Source: Chitinophagales bacterium (GTDB lineage: Bacteria; Bacteroidota; Bacteroidia; Chitinophagales; Chitinophagaceae). From it: 64,000 nt of DNA. Positions within the stretch are counted from its first letter, which is position 1; each line of letters opens with the position of its first letter. The stretch lies in the NCBI GenBank assembly GCA_015655125.1, contig JAATFP010000079.1:62001-126000 (forward strand), in the 5' to 3' direction. Shown piece after piece: positions 35,570-43,187 of the stretch. The notes beneath the pieces are model-generated. The model ran no database searches and had not been told where the DNA came from. It saw only the letters and a list, made by a program, of their open reading frames with translations. A program made the position numbers and the translations under genes.

Positions 35570-35992
35570 AAAAACTTCCACAGGAATTTGCATTTGCAAA
35601 AAAGCTGTGGAAGTTAATTTTTGCACCAACATGTTCTCAGGTTGGTTTCAGGAGTTACTTTACATTTCTGAGGGAGCTCGTCTGGTAAATAAGTTATCCT
35701 GGTTTCAGTACCTGTTCGGGCTTTTCGGTCACATCGCTTTGGTTAGGAGGATGGACGTTTGTAGGATATTGGGGCATTTTTTTGCCATGATCGCTTTTTA
35801 CGGCATAGGCTGGACATGGTTTTTTCGGTTCTTCGTTGAAAATCAAGGATCTTAAAACGTGGTATTAAAACTAGAGAAATAGAAGTTGACTGATATTGAA
35901 TTTTGTGGTCTTTTTAATTGGATATTGGAAAATTCAGGTTTGTTCCGGATCGTGGATAATGATTGATATTTAATCGATATCAATCAACTTCT
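35570..35992 (-). ncRNA. Candidate tandem non-coding RNA, copy A
   Basis: The first of three copies, about 423 nt. It is predicted to begin at 35992, five nt after the last base of a promoter-like box, with AGAAGTTGATTGATA, which can pair with the same RNA at 35881-35901 (long helix) or at its neighbour TATCAATCA (local hairpin). Two copies of the internal motif on the plus strand GCCATGATCGCTTTnnTTAnG (35784-35815 and 35727-35756) follow. It ends with a terminator-like stem: AACTTCCACAG (35573-35583) with its complement (35605-35615). Plus-strand open frames here are not conserved among copies. I do not recognise the family. Confidence 0.6.
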
Positions 35993-35996
35993 GATA

Positions 35997-36028
35997 CAAA
36001 GATGCGGTGAAAAACGGCCCTTGGCAAG
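35997..36028 (-). promoter_or_regulatory. Promoter of ncRNA copy A
   Basis: -7 box CATCTTTG (36004-35997; first base C instead of T) and -33 CTTG (36028-36025), 20 nt apart. The 18-bp palindrome AAGAGCAATATTGCTCTT (36026-36043) overlaps the -33 box. Confidence 0.6.
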
Positions 36029-36043
36029 AGCAATATTGCTCTT
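36026..36043. repeat. 18-bp palindrome at the promoter of copy A
   Basis: AAGAGCAATATTGCTCTT is a perfect palindrome; it recurs with no or one change in copies B and C at the same distance from the promoter boxes, so it is a likely operator. Confidence 0.75.
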
Positions 36044-36381
36044 TGTTTGCTGTGAAGTAAATACTGGATCAATCGTAAACAAGGCATTCTTCGGAATGAA
36101 TTTATACGAAATTGCGTATCGTAAAATTACGTGCCTGCTTAAGACATACGAATTACGAGTTGCAAATTGACGCAGGTTATTGATTTTTTGCGACGGTTTG
36201 TGCGAAACTTCAACGATAGAGAATAGGAGAAATGAAAGCTGCGCAGCAAACAAATTGTGATTTTAATTTTGAATCGGTTAATAATAATTCTGTAGAGTTA
36301 TTTGTCAGAAAAAGGATCTGTGAGATCTGCATTATCATCTGCTGAAAAAACGCCGGAACTGAACATGAAAAATCCGGGGCT
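36044..36381. other. Spacer between ncRNA copies A and B
   Basis: About 340 bp, AT-rich, unlike the other spacers. A plus-strand frame continues from the palindrome for about 33 codons, and an ATG behind AGGAGAA at 36227 or so opens 37 codons (MKAAQQTNCDFNF...). Neither shows family resemblance, and nothing else was seen. Confidence 0.4.
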
Positions 36382-36797
36382 AAAAAAATCCCGACCAAAG
36401 GTCGGGATCAAATTCTTTTTCCAACATTTCAGGAGTAACTACTCGGAGGGACTCGTCGTAAATATTGTCCTGGTTTCAGTTTGGTTCTTCGCCATCATCG
36501 CCTTGGTTAGGGGCATAGGCTGTAAGGATAATTGGTTCTGTTGGTTTGTTAAGGATTGGATGGTTGGTTTTGCCATGATCGCTTTGGTTAGAAGCCAGGC
36601 AGACATTGGTTTTGTTAGGTTCTTTAGTGGATATTAAGGATCTTAAAGCGCTCTATAAAACTGAAAGAAAAGTAGAAGTTGACTGATATTGAATTTTACG
36701 ATTTTTCTTAGTTTGGATATTGGAAAACTTGGTTTGGTTTTATTCTGGATCGTTGGATAATGTCTGATTGATATTTAATCTCTATCAATCAACTTCT
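36382..36797 (-). ncRNA. Candidate tandem non-coding RNA, copy B
   Basis: About 416 nt, from 36797 to the end of the terminator. Same plan as copy A: 5' AGAAGTTGATTGATA pairing either with the distal 36674-36694 or with the nearby TATCAATCA, two internal motifs at 36491-36522 and 36572-36600, and a final stem ATCCCGACC (36388-36396) with GGTCGGGAT (36400-36408), then a T-run on the minus strand. The stem sequence is unlike that in A or C, yet lies in the same place. Confidence 0.6.
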
Positions 36798-36801
36798 GAC
36801 A

Positions 36802-36833
36802 CAAAGATGCTACGAAAAAAGATCCTGTGCAAG
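36802..36833 (-). promoter_or_regulatory. Promoter of ncRNA copy B
   Basis: -7 box CATCTTTG (36809-36802) and -33 CTTG (36833-36830), again 20 nt apart. The palindrome AAGAGCATTATTGCTCTT (36831-36848) has one change in its centre. Confidence 0.6.
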
Positions 36834-36848
36834 AGCATTATTGCTCTT
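36831..36848. repeat. 18-bp palindrome at the promoter of copy B
   Basis: AAGAGCATTATTGCTCTT: the one base that differs from copies A and C lies in the centre, so 7-bp arms remain perfect. Confidence 0.7.
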
Positions 36849-37161
36849 TTTTGCGGGTGATGTATATACGGATGTAATCGTATATAAACGGATAGTATAC
36901 GGTTGTTACTACGCATTTTTATATAGTAAAAATACGTACCTGTTTTCTTTAAACACAGGAAACTTTTTCATAAAATACTTTAAATGCAGTGTAGTAAATA
37001 TTGGGGGTTCCTTTTATTACAAACGTATGGCATGCGTGGGATGTGAATGCTACAATCCAGTTTCGAAAGAAACCTGTGTTTTTGGCGGGAAAGAATTTGA
37101 GTTGCGTTTCAATATTTGTTCTGCATGATCTGTGCAAATTCCCTGTCATATGTAGCAAAAT
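36849..37161. other. Spacer between ncRNA copies B and C, with a 95-codon open frame
   Basis: A plus-strand frame from a TTG at 36841 stays open to 37128 (95 codons), rich in Cys, Phe and Tyr and without a known domain. Start codon and ribosome site are poor, so it is listed as uncertain and not as a gene. Confidence 0.3.
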
Positions 37162-37604
37162 GAAAACCCTGCCGAAAAGCAGGGTTTAATTTTTTCCAAC
37201 TAGCACACAGTGTTGGTTTTTCAGGATTGGGTTTTACTTCTGAGTGAACTCATTTTGTAAAAATTAGGTTATCCTGGTTTCAGTGTGTTTGGTCTTTCGT
37301 CCCTGAATGTGGTTGCAAACAGGAGCAGGATTGATTTTGTGTTGTTTTTTAAAGGATCTGGATGGATTGTCGGTTTTCGTCATCATCGCTTTTTAAGGCA
37401 TAGACTGGATATTGGCTCTTATTGGTTCTTCAACGGATGATATTAAGGATTCTAAAGCGCTCTATAAAACTAAAGAAAAGTAGAAGTTGACTGATATTGA
37501 ATTTTACGATTTTTCTTAGTTTGGATATTGGAAAACTTGTTTGGTTTTAATCAGGATCTTTGGATAATGTCTGATTGATATTTAATCGCTATCAATCAAC
37601 TTCT
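37162..37604 (-). ncRNA. Candidate tandem non-coding RNA, copy C
   Basis: About 443 nt, from 37604. The 5' arm and its distal partner (37482-37500), the local TATCAATCA alternative, one clear copy of the internal motif (37379-37409) and a terminator stem AAACCCTGC (37164-37172) with GCAGGGTTT (37179-37187) are all present. The corresponding plus-strand open frame of copies A and B has a stop (TAA) and a one-base shift here, which argues against a protein. Confidence 0.6.
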
Positions 37605-37608
37605 GACA

Positions 37609-37640
37609 CAAAGATGCAACGAAAACAGAGCCTGCACAAG
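37609..37640 (-). promoter_or_regulatory. Promoter of ncRNA copy C
   Basis: -7 box CATCTTTG (37616-37609) and -33 CTTG (37640-37637), 20 nt apart as in the other copies. Confidence 0.6.
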
Positions 37641-37655
37641 AGCAATATTGCTCTT
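37638..37655. repeat. 18-bp palindrome at the promoter of copy C
   Basis: AAGAGCAATATTGCTCTT, identical to copy A, in the same place relative to the boxes. Confidence 0.75.
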
Positions 37656-37761
37656 TGTTTATGGTGAAGTAAATACGCGTAATGTAGTAGATTGCCGATT
37701 GGGCGCGAAGTATGAATACGATTTTAACGAACGTGTTTTTACGGTATCTGTCAGGTGCTAT

Positions 37762-37797
37762 AAAGGAAAATAAAAATGTTGCATCGCACAGGATGCA
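37762..37797 (-). terminator. Terminator of the cystathionine beta-synthase gene
   Basis: On the minus strand, stem TGCATC (37797-37792) with GATGCA (37785-37780), then ACATTTTTATTTT. It lies 44 bp after the stop codon and separates the enzyme gene from ncRNA copy C. Confidence 0.75.
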
Positions 37798-37841
37798 GTA
37801 CCCACAGTACTTTCATGCGGGATCGTAGAAATCCGTACCAT

Positions 37842-39197
37842 TTATTTTGCAAGGCTTTGGATGATGTCGTATTTTGTTACGATATGGTACGATCCGCTTT
37901 CGTCTTTACTCAAAACGGCGCCATTTTCTTTGTTGATGAATGCGCTTAAGCGTTCCACCGGTGTATCGAAAGCCACTTCCGGGTAGGGTTTTTGCATCAC
38001 CGCACTCACTTTTGCATCTTTAATATCCGCATCGTTGAGTATCAGGTCAAACAGCCCACTCTCCGAAATCGCGCCCACATTCGTTTCACCATCGAATACA
38101 GGTATATTTTCGATATCATATTTCTTCATCAGGCCGATGGCATCCATTACGGTATCGGATGGCGAAATACTCATTGTCTTTTGGGAACCGCGTCCGCTAA
38201 TCAGGTCCTTAAATGTTTTCACATCTAAAAAACCCCGCTCCATCATCCATTCGTCGTTGTACACTTTTCCAACATAACGACTTCCATGATCATGAAAAAT
38301 GAGTACCACTACATCGCCTGCTTTAAGCTGGCTTTTTAATTGCATCATGCCCTGAAGTACGCTGCCGGCACTGTATCCGCAAAAAAGACCTTCTTCTTTT
38401 GCAATCCTGCGCGCCATTACCGCGCCATCTTTGTCGGTTACTTTCGTAAACTCATCGATGTATTGCATATCGTAGTTCTGCGGAACGAAATCTTCTCCAA
38501 AACCTTCGCTGATATAAGGGTAAACTTCCTTCTGATCTAATTCGCCGGTTTCAAAATATTTTTTCAGCAATGAACCATAACTATCGATTGCCCACACTTT
38601 GATGCCCGGATTTTTTTCTTTCAGATATTTTCCCGTGCCGATGATGGTGCCACCCGTGCCGGTTGCTACCACTAAATGCGTAACCTTACCTTCTGTTTGC
38701 TCCCAGATCTCGGGACCGGTTTGCTCATAATGCGCCTGGCGGTTGGCGAGATTATCATATTGATTTACGTACCAGCTGTTAGGAACTTCTGTAGCAAGCC
38801 GTTTCGAAACGGAATAGTAGGAGCGTGGATCTTCTGGTTCCACGTTAGTTGGGCAAACGATCACTTCAGCACCTACTGCTTTTAAAATATCGGCCTTTTC
38901 TTTTGATTGTTTATCCGTGGTGGTGAAAATACATTTGTAACCTTTTACACAGGCGGCCAGGGCCAGTCCCATACCGGTATTACCACTCGTACCTTCAATG
39001 ATAGTACCACCCGGCTTGATCTTACCCTCAGCTTCAGCCACTTCCAGCATTTTAAGTGCCATACGATCCTTGATGGAATTTCCCGGATTGAAATATTCAA
39101 CCTTTGCTAAAACGGTACATGGCAAGTCTTTAGTGATCTTGTTTAATCTTATCAGCGGAGTGTTGCCGATGGTTTCCAATACGTTATTGAGCCACAT
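37842..39197 (-). CDS. Cystathionine beta-synthase / cysteine synthase with C-terminal CBS domains
   Basis: 451 residues. Residues 1-320 are a fold-type II PLP enzyme with NPGNSIKDRMAL (Lys forms the Schiff base), EGTSGNTGMGLALAA and a GTGGTIIGTGKYLK phosphate-cup loop. EGFGEDFVP is typical of cystathionine beta-synthase. Residues about 330-450 hold two CBS motifs (SPSDTVMDAIGLMKKYDIENIPVF and CBS 2), likely binding a nucleotide or S-adenosylmethionine. It would join serine (or acetylserine) with homocysteine or sulfide; the two activities cannot be told apart here. A -7 box lies at 39215. Confidence 0.92.
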   Translation of the reverse strand: MWLNNVLETIGNTPLIRLNKITKDLPCTVLAKVEYFNPGNSIKDRMALKMLEVAEAEGKIKPGGTIIEGTSGNTGMGLALAACVKGYKCIFTTTDKQSKEKADILKAVGAEVIVCPTNVEPEDPRSYYSVSKRLATEVPNSWYVNQYDNLANRQAHYEQTGPEIWEQTEGKVTHLVVATGTGGTIIGTGKYLKEKNPGIKVWAIDSYGSLLKKYFETGELDQKEVYPYISEGFGEDFVPQNYDMQYIDEFTKVTDKDGAVMARRIAKEEGLFCGYSAGSVLQGMMQLKSQLKAGDVVVLIFHDHGSRYVGKVYNDEWMMERGFLDVKTFKDLISGRGSQKTMSISPSDTVMDAIGLMKKYDIENIPVFDGETNVGAISESGLFDLILNDADIKDAKVSAVMQKPYPEVAFDTPVERLSAFINKENGAVLSKDESGSYHIVTKYDIIQSLAK

Positions 39198-39214
39198 GGT
39201 AGTAATCTTTTGGG

Positions 39215-39222
39215 CAAAGGTA
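39215..39222 (-). promoter_or_regulatory. -7 promoter box (TACCTTTG) of the cystathionine beta-synthase gene
   Basis: Exact TAnnTTTG on the minus strand, 18 bp upstream of the ATG. No -33 element at normal distance. Confidence 0.5.
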
Positions 39223-39426
39223 ATAGGTTTCAGCCGTCGGGTTTCAGGTTTTGAGTAAAAGATGTTCAGATTTTATAGCAAGAATTTAATTAAAATGTTT
39301 AGTGTGAATGTTTTGCGATAAGTTAAAATGTAACCGCTCATACCTGGCATCTTACGTCCGACCTTTATAGAAGAATTACTACAAATTTAGATAGCGCCTA
39401 CTACAAAACGCGTACTTGAGTAACCG

Positions 39427-39610
39427 TATCTTTGTTTTAAGAAAATTCCAATTATCCTTCCGAAAGTAGCTAGTAATTTATTATTCCTATAGAAGTCCTC
39501 CCATTATCCATTGTAAAGATTATTCCTTAGAGTTTATAAGTAGTTGTGCGTTTGCGCAATGAAGGACTGAGTTTATAAAAATGCCCCTGTTAGAACAGGG
39601 GCATTTTTAT
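39427..39610 (+). ncRNA. Candidate small RNA ending in an orphan terminator
   Basis: The 521-bp gap between two divergent genes (39198-39718) holds a perfect 17-bp terminator-like stem: 39575-39591 with 39594-39610 (core AATGCCCCTGTT) and T-runs on both sides. Divergent genes need no terminator here, so a separate transcript is likely. A plus-strand TATCTTTG box at 39427-39434 would give a transcript of about 170 nt. The -33 box is poor and the strand is uncertain. Confidence 0.4.
39575..39610. terminator. Orphan bidirectional terminator
   Basis: Perfect 17-bp stem with a loop of two unpaired bases (in practice 4), A-run and T-run on either side. Confidence 0.85.
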
Positions 39611-39718
39611 TGTTTAAAGTTTATAATACTAAATCCGGACTTCAAACTCAGGCAAACTTGGATTCGGTATTTTTGATACGAAGCTCCTGACAGTTAATCA
39701 CAAAATTATAAACCTAAG

Positions 39719-40201
39719 ATGTTTATTGAAATTGAAAGAAAATTCCTGGTAAATAGGGCCAAATGGGCCATGCTTGAAAAACCGGCCGGTTCTTATTATC
39801 GCCAGGGCTATCTCACCGATGATGATCATAAAACGATTCGCGTACGCGTCGCGCCGCTTGCAGGCTTTCTTACAATCAAAGGTGTTTCATCGGGCATCAG
39901 CCGCAGCGAATTCGAATACGAAATTCCGCGGGAAGAAGCGATACATCTGCTTGATAATTTTTCGCAGTCTGAGATCGTGAAAACGAGGTATAATATTTGG
40001 TTTGAAGGCAAGCTATGGGAAGTGGACGTGTTTGCAGGCGATAACGATGGATTGATCGTTGCGGAAATTGAATTGCAAAATGAGGTAGAAGGGTTTGTTT
40101 TACCTGAGTGGGTGAACGAAGAAGTGACAGAAGATACACGATATTATAACTCCAGTCTTTCTAAAAATCCATACAGCAAATGGAATGAGAACCAGAACTA
40201 G
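39719..40201 (+). CDS. CYTH domain protein (inorganic triphosphatase-like)
   Basis: 160 residues. The ExExK signature of the CYTH/triphosphate tunnel fold is at the very start (EIERKFLV), and the tunnel residues RxRxA (IRVRVAPL), LTIKG and EFEYEIP are visible. Members act as inorganic tri- or polyphosphatases in bacteria. A TATTTTTG box lies at 39668-39675. Single gene, facing an intergenic region shared with the S41 protease gene. Confidence 0.92.
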   Translation: MFIEIERKFLVNRAKWAMLEKPAGSYYRQGYLTDDDHKTIRVRVAPLAGFLTIKGVSSGISRSEFEYEIPREEAIHLLDNFSQSEIVKTRYNIWFEGKLWEVDVFAGDNDGLIVAEIELQNEVEGFVLPEWVNEEVTEDTRYYNSSLSKNPYSKWNENQN

Positions 40202-40605
40202 AATTATAAAATTTTTATCTGCTAAAATCCGGGTTATCTGCTGGGCGGATTCAGCCTGGAACGAAAACATGACATACGTCAAGTTTTTCTGACCTAAATG
40301 TCCCAAAGTAGTATCTGCTCTACATTTTAAAGATTTCCCGTGCTACGTTTGGCGTGTTTTTTACACATTAGCTTTGTATTTATAAGAAGTTTATTTATAT
40401 CCTTTATCCAAAACACCACCATCCAATTTAAAACAAATCGCCTAATAAAACCCGGACTGTAAAACCCAGAATCGAGTATTTAAGAAAGTCTTTCAGCAAT
40501 GAAAGGCTTTCTTGTTATCAGAATGATTGCGTGTGCCGGATTGAGAGCTAGTTTCTGTAAACTGCACCAACACTTCAAACCCAACGTTCCCTATCACCGC
40601 AAATT
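40202..40605. other. Intergenic region between the CYTH and S41 protease genes
   Basis: A plus-strand promoter-like pair (TTTG 40348-40351, 17 nt, TAGCTTTG 40369-40376) is followed at 40482-40513 by a hairpin, AAGAAAGTCTTTCA with its complement (one G-U pair). The space would make an RNA of about 130 nt, but the hairpin has few T after it and may belong to the convergent protease gene instead. Confidence 0.4.
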
Positions 40606-42204
40606 TTACTTCTGCAGAATTTCCAACGCTTTTTTCACGCCACTATCTCCCTGGTTGGCCATTTCATAAAAACCTTCTGATCTGTACAATTGCCGCGCCA
40701 CCTGCAATTTGAGCGCTGAGGTGAGAAATTCTTTTTCCTTTTGAGAAATACTGGCAAGGCTGAGGGAATCTTTTGCTGCCATGGCTTCAAACAGTTTCCA
40801 GCTTTCGTCATTGATGGTAAATCCATGAACAAATTGATCGACAGATTTGTAAGCATTCTCTATTTCAGGATGTGATAAAAAATATTGATAACCGTAGTCG
40901 CCCAGCGTTCCTTTGCTATACAGTTTAGCAGTAAGCAAACCCAATTTGGCCGTATCTGCCGGCACAAAGTAATCCGGCGAAATGCCGCCGCCGCCGTAGA
41001 TCGTTTTATGGGTAACCAATGTTTTGAAGATCTTGGTGGTATCGTTCTTTACAGAGTCTGCAGTAAGCATTTCACCGTCTACCGCACGGTGATAGAATTC
41101 ATCAAAGTAAGCAGCTTTTCCGCCCAATGCGTACGGACGTTGGATACTTCTGCCAACGGGCGTGTAATATCTTGCAATGGTGAGCCGAAGCGCGCTGTTA
41201 TCGCTCAAATTAAATTGCTGGCCAACCAATCCTTTTCCAAAAGTGCGCCGGCCAATGATGGTGGCGCGATCCCAGTCCTGCAATGCCCCCATTAATATTT
41301 CGCTTGCGCTGGCAGTTCCTTCATCGGCCAGCACAACCAATGCGCCGGTTTCAAACTGTCCCTGCCGGCGGCAACGGTATTCTTTTTTGGCTGCGTGTTT
41401 TCCTTCGGTATACGTGATGAGTTTATCGCCGGCAAGAAATTCATCGGCGATCTCCACAGCATCGTCCAATGCGCCGCCGCCGTTGTTGCGCAGGTCGAGG
41501 ATCAACTGCGTCATATTTTGTTTTTTCAGCGCCAGCAGGCTTATCATAAATTCATTGTACGTCTGTGTGCTGAACCGGTTGAGTCTTATATAACCCGTTT
41601 TTTGATCGATCATGTACGAAGCATCCACGCTCACCAATGGGATAATGCCGCGCTTCACTACTATCTGCTGTTTCGTTCCCGCGCGCAAAAGCGTAAGGTT
41701 CACCGCACTTCCCAATTCACCGCGAAGGATGGACTGTATTCTTGCCGTTGAAGATTTTTTGCCGGACAATGTACTATCGTTGGCGGACAGGATTTTGTCG
41801 CCCACCTTGATACCGGCCTTGAAAGCCGGACCATCTTTCAATACGCTGGTTACATGTAACGTGTCGAGAATGATGTTGAACTCTACGCCGATACCAAAAA
41901 AGCTTCCCTTGATGTCTTCGTTCTCCCTGTCGAGCTCAGAAGCCGCAATGAAGACAGAATGTGGATCAAGCTGCGCCAACATTGCCTGGATACCGGAATC
42001 TGCGATATTATTAAGGTTAACATCATCTACATAACGGTTCTGAATGATATCCAGGATCTCCTGGATGGGGCGGCGCTTCTCCGCATAAAAAAAATTTTTG
42101 CCCGGAATTCCATCGCGCATCTTGTATCCCAGAAACATTCCGGCGATCAAAGTAATGCTGAATAAGAGTGGGAGCCAAACCTGTAATTTTTTGTTGTTCG
42201 TCAT
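40606..42204 (-). CDS. S41 family C-terminal processing peptidase
   Basis: 532 residues. One membrane helix near the N-terminus (about 8-26), then an N-terminal helical region, a PDZ domain at about 95-175 (GIGVEFNIILDTLHVTSV, GPAFKAGIKVGDKI) and the catalytic region with GTASASEILMGALQDW (Ser at about 296) and GRRTFGKGLVG (Lys at about 322), the serine-lysine pair of CtpA/Prc enzymes. It works at the envelope on partly folded or tagged proteins. A -7 box is seen at 42249. Confidence 0.94.
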   Translation of the reverse strand: MTNNKKLQVWLPLLFSITLIAGMFLGYKMRDGIPGKNFFYAEKRRPIQEILDIIQNRYVDDVNLNNIADSGIQAMLAQLDPHSVFIAASELDRENEDIKGSFFGIGVEFNIILDTLHVTSVLKDGPAFKAGIKVGDKILSANDSTLSGKKSSTARIQSILRGELGSAVNLTLLRAGTKQQIVVKRGIIPLVSVDASYMIDQKTGYIRLNRFSTQTYNEFMISLLALKKQNMTQLILDLRNNGGGALDDAVEIADEFLAGDKLITYTEGKHAAKKEYRCRRQGQFETGALVVLADEGTASASEILMGALQDWDRATIIGRRTFGKGLVGQQFNLSDNSALRLTIARYYTPVGRSIQRPYALGGKAAYFDEFYHRAVDGEMLTADSVKNDTTKIFKTLVTHKTIYGGGGISPDYFVPADTAKLGLLTAKLYSKGTLGDYGYQYFLSHPEIENAYKSVDQFVHGFTINDESWKLFEAMAAKDSLSLASISQKEKEFLTSALKLQVARQLYRSEGFYEMANQGDSGVKKALEILQK

Positions 42205-42248
42205 ATAAAAAACTTAAATACCTTACTGCACTTTTGCGCGCGTGGATG

Positions 42249-42256
42249 CAAAGTTA
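42249..42256 (-). promoter_or_regulatory. -7 promoter box (TAACTTTG) of the S41 protease gene
   Basis: Exact TAnnTTTG on the minus strand, 45 bp upstream of the ATG. Confidence 0.45.
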
Positions 42257-42331
42257 ATTTTTTTTGAGTCAACTAATTTTTATGAAATTTCCGGCCGAAA
42301 GTTTTACCTTGATGACTCAAAGGAATAAACG

Positions 42332-43177
42332 ATGAATTCAATCTTAATAGCTGATAGCGGGTCCAGTAAAACAGAATGGTGCCTGCTGGATGGTGCAAAA
42401 AAGAAAATGATCGATACGCAGGGTTTGAGTCCGTATTTTCTAAGCGGGCAGCAGATTGAAAAGGTTTTGGAAGAAGAACTGTTGCCCGGGATCAAGAACA
42501 AACTTCCCGCAAAAATATTTTTTTATGGAACAGGTTGCAGTAATCCAAATAATGTAAAAATAGTTAAACAGGCTATTCGCTCGGTATTTAAGCACAGCGA
42601 AGTGTTTGTTGATCACGATCTGATGGGTGCAGCAAAAGCGTTGTGTGGAAATGAGAAAGGCATTGCATGCATTCTGGGAACTGGTACCAATTCCTGTTAT
42701 TATAACGGGAAAAAGATCGTAAAAAATAGTCCCGGCCTGGGCTTTATCCTTGGCGACGAAGGCAGTGGCGCATACCTTGGTAAAAAAGTTATTCAGTATT
42801 ATTTATATGGCACTTTCGATGCCGACCTGATGGACCGCTTCGATGCTAAATTTAGAACGAATGCTTCTGATATTCTCGAAAATGTTTACAAGAAGCCATT
42901 ACCAAATAAATATCTTGCTAATTATGCCATGTTCCTGGCTGAGAACCGTGGTCATTTTATGATCGAGAATATCATTGAAGATGGCTTCAACGATTTTTTC
43001 TTCAATCATATATATAAGTACCGCGAAAGCTGGACGATGCCGCTTAATTTTACCGGAAGCATCGCTTTCGGCTTCAAAGATGTATTGAAAGATCTCTGCA
43101 ACTCTTACGAACTTCAGTTGGGCAAAGTGATACGGCGGCCGATGGAAGGACTGATCAAATTTCACCAAGAAAAATAA
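42332..43177 (+). CDS. Amino-sugar kinase of the BadF/BadG family (N-acetylglucosamine or N-acetylmuramate kinase)
   Basis: 281 residues with the ASKHA fold: SILIADSGSSKTEWCL at the N-terminus (ATP phosphate loop), FYGTGCSNP, DHDLMGAAKALC, GIACILGTGTNS and GFILGDEGSGAYLGKK. It lies 10 bp upstream of murQ, so the two are surely cotranscribed. Together they would phosphorylate a recovered wall sugar (MurNAc or GlcNAc) and convert MurNAc-6-phosphate. In Bacteroidota such kinases are of the MurK type, hence probably MurNAc as well as GlcNAc; not proven by sequence. Confidence 0.88.
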   Translation: MNSILIADSGSSKTEWCLLDGAKKKMIDTQGLSPYFLSGQQIEKVLEEELLPGIKNKLPAKIFFYGTGCSNPNNVKIVKQAIRSVFKHSEVFVDHDLMGAAKALCGNEKGIACILGTGTNSCYYNGKKIVKNSPGLGFILGDEGSGAYLGKKVIQYYLYGTFDADLMDRFDAKFRTNASDILENVYKKPLPNKYLANYAMFLAENRGHFMIENIIEDGFNDFFFNHIYKYRESWTMPLNFTGSIAFGFKDVLKDLCNSYELQLGKVIRRPMEGLIKFHQEK

Positions 43178-43187
43178 CGTACCCGTT

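Noticed and set aside
36302-36637. 111-codon plus-strand open frame in ncRNA copy B (and the 82-codon one in copy A at 35607-35855)
   Set aside because: The hydrophobic W/F-rich stretches are not kept in copy C, where the frame is shifted and stopped; the repeated DNA is better explained as RNA motifs.
36841-37128. 95-codon frame in spacer B-C as a gene
   Set aside because: Begins with TTG inside the palindrome, with no ribosome site and no family; kept only as an observation.
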